Shown here: positions 22,677-31,900 of the stretch, one piece after another
How the letters are laid out: every line of letters begins with the position of its first letter
How positions within the stretch are numbered: the first letter of the stretch is position 1
Assembly (NCBI RefSeq): GCF_026626705.1
Contig: NZ_JAPNKC010000001.1
Location: 4,092,001 to 4,156,000 of the forward strand
DNA length: 64,000 bases
Direction of reading: 5' to 3'
DNA from: Pyxidicoccus sp. MSG2
GTDB lineage: Bacteria > Myxococcota > Myxococcia > Myxococcales > Myxococcaceae
Translations under genes and position numbers: made by a program
The notes under the pieces: model-generated
The model's database searches: none
What the model saw: only the letters and a program-made list of their open reading frames with translations
Told to the model about the DNA's origin: nothing

Positions 22677-24155
22677 ATGCCGAACATCCGGGTGATGAAC
22701 TGGAACATCCAGGACCTGAGCTGGAACAAGATTCAAATCAACGGCATGGCCACCGCCATCGCGCGCACGGTGGTGGCCCAGCAGGTCGACATCCTCGTGG
22801 TCGTCGAGGTGTGCAAGACGAACGTCGCACTCCTCATGAACCACCTGTCCGCGGCGCTGAACGCGGCGGCCGGTGGCGGAACCGCGTACCAGTCCTGGTT
22901 CCTCTCTCATGAGACCGGCACCGAGCACTATGGCTTCATCGTGAAGGACCTGGGGCTGGTGCGTCCCCTGCGATACCAGCCGAACGTGAACACGCCGGAT
23001 GGAACGGCGGCCAGTCCGCTGCGGAACCTGGAGCAGGTGCGCTGGACCTCGTGGCCGGACAACAACACCTGGGGCCAGGTGCCCGCCCCGCTGCCGAACC
23101 CGCCCCGCATTCCCCTGGTCGATATCCACTCCCGGAGGCCCCGGGAGCGCCAGGCCAGCGCGAAGCAGTTCCGCGGACAGACGCTGCAGCACGGAGGCTA
23201 CTCGGAGGGGCTGGGCTACCGGATGCCCTGCCTGGCGCTCTTCAAGGTGAGGACCGCCAACGGCGCCTACATCCTCCCCATCGTCTGCTGCCACTACGCG
23301 GCCGTGCGCAGCAGCACGCAGAACAACTTCCTGGCGCAGTCGCAGGTGAAGCAGCTCCCCCAGTTGCACATCGCCCGGCTCTACTCGAAGGAGCAGCACC
23401 TCTACGTCAACCCGGCCCAGAATCCCCCTCCGCTCTCCGGCCACCTGGACATCGACGGCGGCGCCAACCCGAGCCCTGGGACGCTGGTGCAGAACATCCT
23501 CTTCACCGGGGACTTCAACCTCGACTTCCAGTCGAACTCGGGTGCGGTGAACGCGGCGCACATCCCGCGCGCGAACCGCCTGGCGTACGACGCCATCACG
23601 CCGACGCAGGAGGCGGGAGGCTCCGCGACGCCGGCCGCCCAGCCCGGCAACGCGCCCCAGGGCAACGCCCCCAACGTGCCCTTCACCGCCTTCAGCGACC
23701 CGCCCGTCACCAGCGACATCCTCCCCCAGCGGCTCCGGGCCGCGGTCACCACGGAGGGCACCATCTTCCGTGAATACGACCCCGCCAACCCGCCGGCCAA
23801 CGTGCCGGTGAACACCCAGGTCATCCGGGGGGCGACGTACGACAACTTCTTCTATGGCGGCGCCCAGGTCCGCAACACGGTGGGCAACTTCGGCGTCGGC
23901 AACGTGGACACGGGCCACGTCATCGACCTCGCGGCCAACATCATCCAGCCGGGAGCCGTGCCCGCCGCGGGACAGATTGACGTCTCCGGTCCCGCCGCCC
24001 ACTTCGCCGCCCTGGGAAGGCGCAACGCCACGCACGCCCCGAACCTCCAGGCGAACGTCAACGCCAACCAGCCGCTCAACAACATCGACCGGTGGATTGG
24101 CGCGGGCCTGGTGAGCGACCACGTGCCCGTCGTCCTCGAGTTCGTCTGCCCCTGA
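22677..24155 (+). CDS. Endonuclease/exonuclease/phosphatase (EEP) family protein
   Basis: A 492-aa EEP-superfamily protein (fold of DNase I, sphingomyelinase and inositol phosphatases). Its catalytic landmarks appear in order: MNWNIQ at residues 7-12, a metal-binding Glu in VVVEVCK near 42, HYAAVRS near 204, GDFNLDF near 280, and the terminal SDHVP motif near 482. There is no signal peptide. Residues about 300-400 form a long Ala/Pro/Asn-rich insertion. ATG 22677 has AGGGGAGC upstream. It lies 45 bp before the giant 1553-aa gene and is likely co-transcribed with it. Substrate (nucleic acid, phospholipid or phosphoinositide) cannot be told. Confidence 0.75.
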   Translation: MPNIRVMNWNIQDLSWNKIQINGMATAIARTVVAQQVDILVVVEVCKTNVALLMNHLSAALNAAAGGGTAYQSWFLSHETGTEHYGFIVKDLGLVRPLRYQPNVNTPDGTAASPLRNLEQVRWTSWPDNNTWGQVPAPLPNPPRIPLVDIHSRRPRERQASAKQFRGQTLQHGGYSEGLGYRMPCLALFKVRTANGAYILPIVCCHYAAVRSSTQNNFLAQSQVKQLPQLHIARLYSKEQHLYVNPAQNPPPLSGHLDIDGGANPSPGTLVQNILFTGDFNLDFQSNSGAVNAAHIPRANRLAYDAITPTQEAGGSATPAAQPGNAPQGNAPNVPFTAFSDPPVTSDILPQRLRAAVTTEGTIFREYDPANPPANVPVNTQVIRGATYDNFFYGGAQVRNTVGNFGVGNVDTGHVIDLAANIIQPGAVPAAGQIDVSGPAAHFAALGRRNATHAPNLQANVNANQPLNNIDRWIGAGLVSDHVPVVLEFVCP

Positions 24156-24200
24156 GCCCGGCGCGTCCGGCTTCCCCTTCCTTCCGAACAGGAGTGCCCC

Positions 24201-27200
24201 ATGCTCGCCATGGCTCCCATCGACGTCACGACGCTCAAGGCGCGCCTCTCCGCCGCGCTCGCGTCCTCCCCCTTCCAGGTCGGCGGTGCCGTCCTCGGGT
24301 CCGAGCCCCTCTCCCAGCTCCTCACCCGCCACCTCGGTGCGGACACTCTCGTGATGGAGCGCGCGAGCAGGACGTCCGAGACGGCCACCTCCGTCACCGT
24401 GAGTGGCACGCTCGCGCAGCCGTACCGCGGCCTCTCCGGCCTCAATGCCACCGCGACATTCACCGTCGTCGACGGCGTGGCGCACGTCTCGCTCCGCCTG
24501 ACGGGGCTGCCCGCCGGCTGGAAGCCCTCGAACACGTTCCCCGCGCTGAAGGGCACCCACTTCGACCTGTTCTCCTACGCGGCGCCCGAGCTGACCCTCG
24601 CCTCCACGGGCGCGCCGTCGCTGCCTCCGGACTTCGCGGAGCACTTCGGCTTCCCGGCCCTGTCCCAGGGTCTGCGGCAGCAGGCCGTCACGGGCCTCGG
24701 CCTGCGCGCCACGCTCTCGCCGCTGCCGGCGCTGGGGAACCTGAGCTGGCTCCTGGGCGACAGCTCGCGCTGGGAGGCCACCGGCGCCATCGTCTTCCAC
24801 GGAGAGCTGCCGAGTCTCTGCCTCACCGCCGCGCCCCAGAAGCCGCTGAGCCTGGCGGGCTATGACATCCCCTTCGCTCCGAGTCTCGGCAGCACTCCCG
24901 TCGAGCGGCAGGATGGTCAGCCGCCGGGCTTCGTCTCCACCTGCCTGCGGCTGGGAGCGGAGGTGTCGAAGGACGTGGGCGGTGCGCAGCCGCTGCGGCT
25001 CCCGTTCGTGGTGCGGCTCCACTCGCGCACGCTGGACGTGCTCACCGTCGAGTGCCGCCCACCCGCCGGACAGGGCCTCACCTTCGGCCAGCTTCCGCAC
25101 CTGCTCGCGGGGTCCGCGCTGGACGCGCTCGTGCCGGACAGCCTGCCGGCGATGGACGACCTCCAGCTCCAGGAGCTGATGCTCTCGGTGGCGCCCGGGA
25201 GCCGGCGGCTGGTCGCCCTCGGCGTGACAGTCGCGTACGCCCGGCCCCAACCCTGGGTGGTGCTGGATGGACTGCTCACCTTCGAGCAGCTCGCCGTCAC
25301 CTTCACCTACGCCCCCTCCAGTCCCAGCCCCCTCACCGCGGAGGTGGCGTGCCTGGGCACGCTGGGCGGCGGCACGCTTGAGGCCTCCATCGACCTGCCC
25401 TCGCTGGCCTTCGCCTGCAAGCTTCGAGAGGGGAGCACCGTGGACGTCGCCTCGCTGGTGCGTCATGCCGCGGGCGACTCGCTCTCCATGGAGCAGGTGC
25501 GCTGCACCGGGCTGAGGCTGCTCGGCAACGTGAACCAGAAGCAGTTCCACCTGCAGGCGCTCGTCTCGGACGTCTGGTCCTTCTCGCTGGGCAGCACGCC
25601 GCTGGAGCTGACCGGCATCTCCCTGGGGCTGGGCTACTCGCCGAGCCGGGGCTGCACGGGTGGACTGGCGGGCACCTTCTCCATTGCCGGCACGGAGCTG
25701 CGCGTCAGCGCCACGTACGAGGGCACCGGCCAGGGCTGGAGCTTCGCCGGCGGCACGGAGGGCGAGCAGAACATTCCCCTGACGAAGCTGATGGATGCGG
25801 CGCTCGACTTCTTCGGCCTGTCGCTGCCCGCCAACGCGCCGGAGCTGACGCTGCGCAACCTGAAGATGTCCTTCGACACGGGGACGCGGAGCTTCGGCTT
25901 CCAGGCGCTCAGCACCACGGAGCTGCTGGGGACGGCGTTCGACCTGGGTGTGGAGCTGGGGCTGTCGCGCACGCGGGAGGGTGCCTCGACGAAGACGTTC
26001 CAGGGCTACCTGTGGCTGGGCGACAGCGCCTTCGTGCTGGACTATCTCACCACCCCGCAGACGCAGATGCTCCACGCCATGTGGAGGCTGCAGGACCCGG
26101 CGGAGCGCCTGGGCGTGGACGACCTCGCCCGCGCGCTGGGCCTCACGCCGCCGTCCCTTCCCGGCGGCCTGGACGTGGGGCTCACCTCCGCGTCGCTCAC
26201 GTATCGCTCCGCCACGGCGACGACTCCGAGCCAGCTCCAGGTGCAGGGCACGCTCGGAGCGTCGTGGAACCTGAAGTTCGGCGGCGGGGCGCCCGTGGAG
26301 CTGCGCACCATCACCGTGGGGCTCGACAGCGGGCCCACGAAGCAGCTCACGGGCCGGTTCGGCGGCACGGTGGAGGTGCTGGGGGCGAAGACGACGTTCC
26401 AGCTCGCGGTGCCGGGCGCCTTCCGCGTCGCCGCGGCGCTGCCCCGGTTCGAGGTGGACCTGTCACGCCTCATCTCGGACGTCGCTGGCAGCAGCTTCGA
26501 CCTGCCGGAGTGGTTCCCGAGCTTCACACTTCCCCAGACGGAACTGTTCGTGGAGCAGCGCACGGACGCGGGCCGCTCCACCTTCAGCTTCGGCCTCTAC
26601 GCGCGCCCCGAGTCGCTCGGCGTCATCGCGGTGCAGGTGCTGCGCACCGATGGCCGCTGGGGGCTCGCGGCGGGGCTGAACCTGGACATGGTGCGGCTGT
26701 CGGACGTCCCGGGCCTCGACATGCTCGCGCCGTTCGACGAGGTGTTCGCCTTCGAGAAGCTGCTCCTCGCGGTCGCCACGCAGACGCTGCCCGGCTTCAC
26801 CTTCCCGGACCCGAAGGCGCTGGCGAACCCCACGCTCCAGTCGAGCCCCGTGTCCCTGCCTGTCCTGGCGGGCGGACTGCTGGAGGGCTTCACCCTCTAC
26901 TCGCGGATGCGGTTCGGCGGGGACGCGACGGCGAACATCCTCCGGAAGTTCCTGGGCGTGCCCGTGGACGGCACGCTCGACATCACGCTCCAGATTGGGA
27001 GGGACCCGAAGAAGAGCTCGCGGCTCTCCGCGGCCGTGGCGTGCACCATCGATTCGAACACGCGGCTCACCGGCAGCTTCGGCGCGCTGATGGAGAACGG
27101 CGCCTTCGGCCTCTTCCTCGACGGGCTCGTGAAGACGACGGTGGAGGGCCAGCCGCTCACGTTCGACGTGAGGATGTCCGCGGTGCCCCTGGGCGTGTAC

Positions 27201-28862
27201 CTCACCGGGACGATGAAGGGGACGCTGTCGTTCTCCTGCGTGAAGCTGACGAACCTGGCGCTCATGGTGGGCATCAACACGCAGGCCATCCCCACGCTGG
27301 GCCTGGCCGCGACGGTGGACGTGGCCCGCTTCAACAGCTCCATCGCGGTGCTGTTCGACTCCGTCAACCCGAGCCGCAGCATGTTCGCCGGCGCGGTGAG
27401 CGAGCTGACGCTGCAGGACGTCGTCACCGCCCTCGCCGGCGCGACGGTGCCCGCCGCGCTGGGCACCGTCCTCTCGGGCTTCGGCCTCCATGGCACCCGC
27501 ACCTTCCTGCTTCCCGACACGGTGGCGGGGGCACTCGATGCGCGGGACGTCGCCACGGTGTCCGAGGCATTCCAGAGCCACGGTCAGGTGCGAATCCCCG
27601 CCACGCTCCAGTCGGCGCTGCTGACGGTGAACGCGCGCGGCCAAGTGTGGCACCTGACGGACCTGACGACGATGACGCACTACGAGCTGAAGCGCGACGG
27701 GACGAACATCCGCGTCTCGCTGCAGCCGCAAATCTACTGCGCGCCGCAGGCCACCTCGATTGGAGCGCTCTCCTTCCCCATGGGCTTCCAGGTGCATGGA
27801 GGCCTGGAGTTCTTCGGCCTCCGCGCCGAGACGGACGTCATCATCAACCCGATGAAGGGCATCGCCGTGGACGCGGACGTGGAGCCGCTCGTCATTGGCA
27901 AGCGCGAGCTGCTCTCCATCACCGGCTACCAGGGGAAGAGCCGCCCGCGCCTGTCGCTGTCCACCTTCTCGCAGCCGCAGCTCGAAGCGGCCTGGCGCGA
28001 GCCGCACGCCTTCCTGTCCGCGGGCCTGAAGCTGCTGGGCCTGGAGGTGGCCGGGCTGTTCATCTCCATCTCCGAGGGAGGCTTCGCCTTCAGCGTGACG
28101 CAGCGGCCGAGCCCGGTGCTGCTGTACGAGCTGGACGCCCGCTTCAAGAACCCGAGCGACTTCCGGTGCACGGGCCGGGTGGAGCTGGGCATCGACACGA
28201 CGCTGGACCTGGCGGTGCGAGGCACCGTGAAGCTACAGACGCGGGTCGATGGGAAGCTCGACCTGGGGTACTCGGGCGGCAAGCTGTGGGCCCGGTGCAC
28301 CGGTGGGTTCAGGGTTGTGGGGATGGGCTTCGATATTGCCGCGTTCGACCTCGCCATCGAGGACGACACGCTGGTGGCACTGCCGAAGGTCCTCCAGGAC
28401 AAGGTGGAGGCACTCGTCCGGAAGGTGCTCGAGGAGGGGACCCAGTGGCTGCTGTGGGTGCGCCAGGGCGCCATCCTGGGGGTGGAGACGGCCGAGGCCG
28501 TCGCGGGCGTGCTGCTGAGCCACTACCACTACGCCCCTGACGCGGCGGCCGAGGGCCTTCGCATGCTCAACTACGGCGGCGCCGAGGCCGCGCAGGCGCT
28601 GGAGACCGTCTACAAGCTCGGAGGCGACGCCGCGGGCAAGATGCTCAAGGCCGCGGGCTACAGCGCGAAGCAGATCGCCGCTGGCCTGAACACGGCCTAC
28701 GGCTGGACGGCGACGCACACCGCGCGGTTCTTGAAGGACACGCTGAAGTACGGAGACGACACCGTCAACGCCGCGCTCGAGGCCGCCGGGTACGCCTCGA
28801 AGGACATCAAGAAGGCGATGAAGTCCGTCTTCGGCTGGTTCGAGGACCTCTTCGACCTGTAG
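24201..28862 (+). CDS. Giant 1553-aa protein of unknown function with C-terminal helical repeats
   Basis: A 1553-aa protein with no signal peptide, no recognised enzyme motif and strongly strand-rich, repetitive sequence. Segments of about 90-100 aa seem to repeat through residues 1-1420, with alternating patterns such as LTGRFGGTVEVLGAKTTFQL, LRGTVKLQTRVDGKLDLGY and FSIAGTELRVSATYEGTG, suggesting a long beta-solenoid or row of beta sandwiches. The last 100 aa change to four amphipathic helical repeats of about 29-33 aa with a recurring AAGY.S..I...L..YGW pattern. ATG 24201 has AGGAG 8 bases upstream. It follows the EEP gene after 45 bp. An insecticidal-toxin-like or surface role is possible, but nothing in the sequence proves it. 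Confidence 0.75.
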   Translation: MLAMAPIDVTTLKARLSAALASSPFQVGGAVLGSEPLSQLLTRHLGADTLVMERASRTSETATSVTVSGTLAQPYRGLSGLNATATFTVVDGVAHVSLRLTGLPAGWKPSNTFPALKGTHFDLFSYAAPELTLASTGAPSLPPDFAEHFGFPALSQGLRQQAVTGLGLRATLSPLPALGNLSWLLGDSSRWEATGAIVFHGELPSLCLTAAPQKPLSLAGYDIPFAPSLGSTPVERQDGQPPGFVSTCLRLGAEVSKDVGGAQPLRLPFVVRLHSRTLDVLTVECRPPAGQGLTFGQLPHLLAGSALDALVPDSLPAMDDLQLQELMLSVAPGSRRLVALGVTVAYARPQPWVVLDGLLTFEQLAVTFTYAPSSPSPLTAEVACLGTLGGGTLEASIDLPSLAFACKLREGSTVDVASLVRHAAGDSLSMEQVRCTGLRLLGNVNQKQFHLQALVSDVWSFSLGSTPLELTGISLGLGYSPSRGCTGGLAGTFSIAGTELRVSATYEGTGQGWSFAGGTEGEQNIPLTKLMDAALDFFGLSLPANAPELTLRNLKMSFDTGTRSFGFQALSTTELLGTAFDLGVELGLSRTREGASTKTFQGYLWLGDSAFVLDYLTTPQTQMLHAMWRLQDPAERLGVDDLARALGLTPPSLPGGLDVGLTSASLTYRSATATTPSQLQVQGTLGASWNLKFGGGAPVELRTITVGLDSGPTKQLTGRFGGTVEVLGAKTTFQLAVPGAFRVAAALPRFEVDLSRLISDVAGSSFDLPEWFPSFTLPQTELFVEQRTDAGRSTFSFGLYARPESLGVIAVQVLRTDGRWGLAAGLNLDMVRLSDVPGLDMLAPFDEVFAFEKLLLAVATQTLPGFTFPDPKALANPTLQSSPVSLPVLAGGLLEGFTLYSRMRFGGDATANILRKFLGVPVDGTLDITLQIGRDPKKSSRLSAAVACTIDSNTRLTGSFGALMENGAFGLFLDGLVKTTVEGQPLTFDVRMSAVPLGVYLTGTMKGTLSFSCVKLTNLALMVGINTQAIPTLGLAATVDVARFNSSIAVLFDSVNPSRSMFAGAVSELTLQDVVTALAGATVPAALGTVLSGFGLHGTRTFLLPDTVAGALDARDVATVSEAFQSHGQVRIPATLQSALLTVNARGQVWHLTDLTTMTHYELKRDGTNIRVSLQPQIYCAPQATSIGALSFPMGFQVHGGLEFFGLRAETDVIINPMKGIAVDADVEPLVIGKRELLSITGYQGKSRPRLSLSTFSQPQLEAAWREPHAFLSAGLKLLGLEVAGLFISISEGGFAFSVTQRPSPVLLYELDARFKNPSDFRCTGRVELGIDTTLDLAVRGTVKLQTRVDGKLDLGYSGGKLWARCTGGFRVVGMGFDIAAFDLAIEDDTLVALPKVLQDKVEALVRKVLEEGTQWLLWVRQGAILGVETAEAVAGVLLSHYHYAPDAAAEGLRMLNYGGAEAAQALETVYKLGGDAAGKMLKAAGYSAKQIAAGLNTAYGWTATHTARFLKDTLKYGDDTVNAALEAAGYASKDIKKAMKSVFGWFEDLFDL

Positions 28863-28882
28863 GAGTCCGTGCCGCGAGGGCG

Positions 28883-28905
28883 CAGGCGCCGAGCACGCCG
28901 CGGAG
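28883..28905 (+). repeat. Left copy of a 23-bp perfect direct repeat (att-like)
   Basis: This 23-bp stretch recurs in the same orientation and without mismatch at 38970-38992, 10.1 kb away (25 of 26 when extended leftwards). The right copy is the 3' end of the gene at 38969-39511; the left copy is intergenic, 21 bp after the giant gene. One copy inside a gene's 3' end and one at the far boundary is the arrangement left by site-specific insertion of an island. No integrase is visible, so this is suggestive only. Confidence 0.6.
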
Positions 28906-28926
28906 TGGCTGGGCTAGGGTGACGAT

Positions 28927-31900
28927 GTGTCGTCTCCCTTCCTGTCGATTCCTGAATCCCAGTGGGTTGCGTCCAACGCGTTTGCCTTCGCCATCCGGGA
29001 CAGGTTTCCCGTCAGTCCCGGACATACGCTGGTGATTCCCCGGCGGCTGGTGGCCACCTGGTTCGAGGCCACCGCCGAGGAACAGCGCGCCCTCTTCGAA
29101 CTGGTGGAGGTGGTGCGGCGCGGGCTGGAGGCTGAGCTCCATCCGCACGGCTACAACATTGGAATCAATGTAGGCGCGGCGGCCGGACAGACGGTGTTCC
29201 ACCTGCACGTGCATGTCATTCCGCGCTTCGAGGGAGACATGGCGGACCCCCGCGGCGGCGTCCGGCACGTGATTCCGGGCAAGGGCAATTACCTCACCGG
29301 GCAGGCGAAGCCACTGGCTACAGGGGGCCAGGAAGACCCCTTCCTGACGCACCTGGAGCCGCTGTTCTCGAACGCGATGGAGGTCGCGGTGCTCGCGGCC
29401 TTCGTCCAGGACAGCGGATTGGAAGTGCTGCGCGAGTCCGTGGATGCAGCCCTGGCCCGAGGCGCCAGCGTGCGAATCCTCACGGGCGACTACCTCGCCA
29501 TCACCCAGGCCGACGCGCTGCGGCGGCTGCTCGACTGGATGGATGAGGACACCGCCCTCCAGCGTGAAGGGCGAGGCCGGTTCGAGGCACGAGTGGTGGA
29601 GGTGGAGAAACAGGGCGTGCCCTCGTTCCATCCGAAGTCCTGGCGCTTCCAGGGCAATGGATTCGCAGTGGCCTACGTGGGGTCGAGCAACATCTCCCGG
29701 GCCGCACTGAAGACAGGCATCGAGTGGAACCTCCGCCTGGAGAAGGACCGAGACCCACGAGCGTGGCAGGAGGTGGTCAACGCCTTCGAGGGCTGGTGGA
29801 TGCGAGCCTCCCCGCTGGAGGCGGAGTGGGTGGAGCGCTACGCACTCCGCGCCAGGGATGCGGCGCGCGCGCTACCGGCAGGCGAGCTGGAAGCGGAGCC
29901 AGCGCTCCCCAGGCGCGAGCCTCATGCCTTGCAGCAGAAGGCCCTGGAGGAGCTGGCGCGCAGCCGGAGGGAGGGGCGCCGCCGGGCGCTCGTCGTCCTG
30001 GCGACGGGACTGGGGAAGACCCTGCTCGCCGCGCTCGACGTGGAGGCGTTCGGGAAGGGGATGGAACGAGCACCGCGAGTCCTCTTCCTCGCGCATCGGG
30101 AGGAGCTGCTCGTCCAGGCGGCGGAGACCTTCCGGCGGCAGTTGCCAGCACTGCGCTTCGGTTGGTGTGTCGGTGAGCGTTCCCAGCTCACGGGAAACGT
30201 GGTCTTCGCGTCAGTGCAGAAGCTCTCTCGCCCCGAGCTGCTCCAGCGGCTTCGGGAAACGGCGACGTTCGACTACGTCATCGTGGACGAGGTGCATCAC
30301 GCCGCGGCGGCGAGCTACCGGGCCATCCTCGCGTGTCTGGAGCCGCGGTTCCTGCTGGGGCTCACGGCGACCCCCGAGCGCGCGGATGACGGGGATGTGC
30401 TCGGACTCTTCGATGACCATCTCGCCTGGCGCTCGGACCTCGGAGAGGGAATCCAGGCAGGACTGCTCGCACCGTTCGCGTACTTCGGCCTGAAGGACGC
30501 GGTGGATTACGACAACATCCCCTGGCGGAACCGGCGCTTCGACCCCGAACGGCTTGCCGAGGCCGTGCAGACAGAAGCACGCATGCAGACGCTGTGGCGC
30601 GCGTGGCGGGAGCACAGCGCGAGCCGCACCCTGGTGTTCTGCTGTTCGGTGAACCATGCCCATTACGTCCAGCAGTGGCTGGGGCGGCAGGGTGTACGCG
30701 CGGTCGCGGTCTACGCGGGCGCGGGCTCGGCGGACCGGGCTCAGTCGCTCCGGCAGCTCGCCGAGGGCACGCTGGACGCGGTGTGCGCGGTGGATTTGTT
30801 CAACGAAGGAGTCGACGTCCCGAGCATCGACCGGGTGGTGATGCTGCGCCCCACGGAGTCGCCGGTGGTGTTCCTCCAGCAGCTCGGCCGGGGGCTGCGG
30901 AAGTTCGAGGGCAAGGAGCAGGTCACCGTCATCGACTTCGTGGGCAATCACAAGGTGTTCCTCGACCGGGTGCGCACGCTGCTCGCGCTGGGACGAAGCC
31001 CGGTGTCGCTGCGCGACTTCCTGGTGGACGGCAAGGAGCCCGAGCTACCCCCTGGATGCGCCGTGCAGGTGGAGCTGGAAGCCAAGGACCTGCTCAAGCG
31101 ACTGCTCCCTTCCGGAGGCTCGGAGGTCGAGCGCGTCTACCGGGAGCTTCGAGACGCACGCGGAGCACGTCCCACCGTGGGCGAGCTGTACCGGCGAGGC
31201 TCGCCCCCTTCGACCCTGCGCAAGGCCCACGGGAGCTGGTTCCACTTCGTGAAGAGCGAGGGGGACCTCGAGGAAGGTGAAGCCCGCGCATTGGAGAAGG
31301 GGCAGGACTGGTTCGAAGAGCTCGAGCTCACCGCCATGAGCAAGTGTTTCAAGATGGTGCTGCTGGAGGCACTGCTCGAAGCAAACGCCCTGGAGCAGGG
31401 GATGGCGTTGCCTGAGCTGGCGCGACGAAGCCTTGCCATCATCCAGCGCTCCCCCGAGTTGCTCCAGGACCTGGAGGGCGTAGAGGCACTGGACGACCCT
31501 CGCAACCCGAGCGCCGCGAAGTTCCTCGCCTACTGGAAGGCGAATCCCATCAAGGCCTGGACCCAGGGCAGCAACTGGTTCCGAGAGGAGGAGGACCGGT
31601 TCGTCCCTCGGCTCCCGATTGAACCTGGCATCAGACCGTCCTTCGAGGAGATGACCCTCGAGCTGGTGGATTACCGACTCGCGCAGTACCGGCGTCGACG
31701 GCAGCCGCAGACGGAGGGAACGGCGTTCGAGGCCAAGGTCTTCTCGAACAAGCGAGACCCCATCCTCAAGCTTCCGGACCGGGACAAGCGCACGGACCTC
31801 CCGCTGGGGCCCACGGACATTCGGCTTCCGGATGGCGGCATCTGGCGCTTCGACTTCGTGAAGATCGCCATCAACGTGGCACGGCCACCCGGGTCTCAAC

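Noticed and set aside
22317..26075. Minus-strand open frame of 1252 codons opposite the EEP and giant genes
   Set aside because: Arg/Gly/His-rich antisense shadow; the plus strand has ribosome binding sites and EEP motifs.
26012..28540. Plus-strand second-frame open frame of 842 codons inside the giant gene
   Set aside because: Ala/Gly/His/Arg-rich alternative frame without motifs; the first frame has the start signal and continuous repeats.
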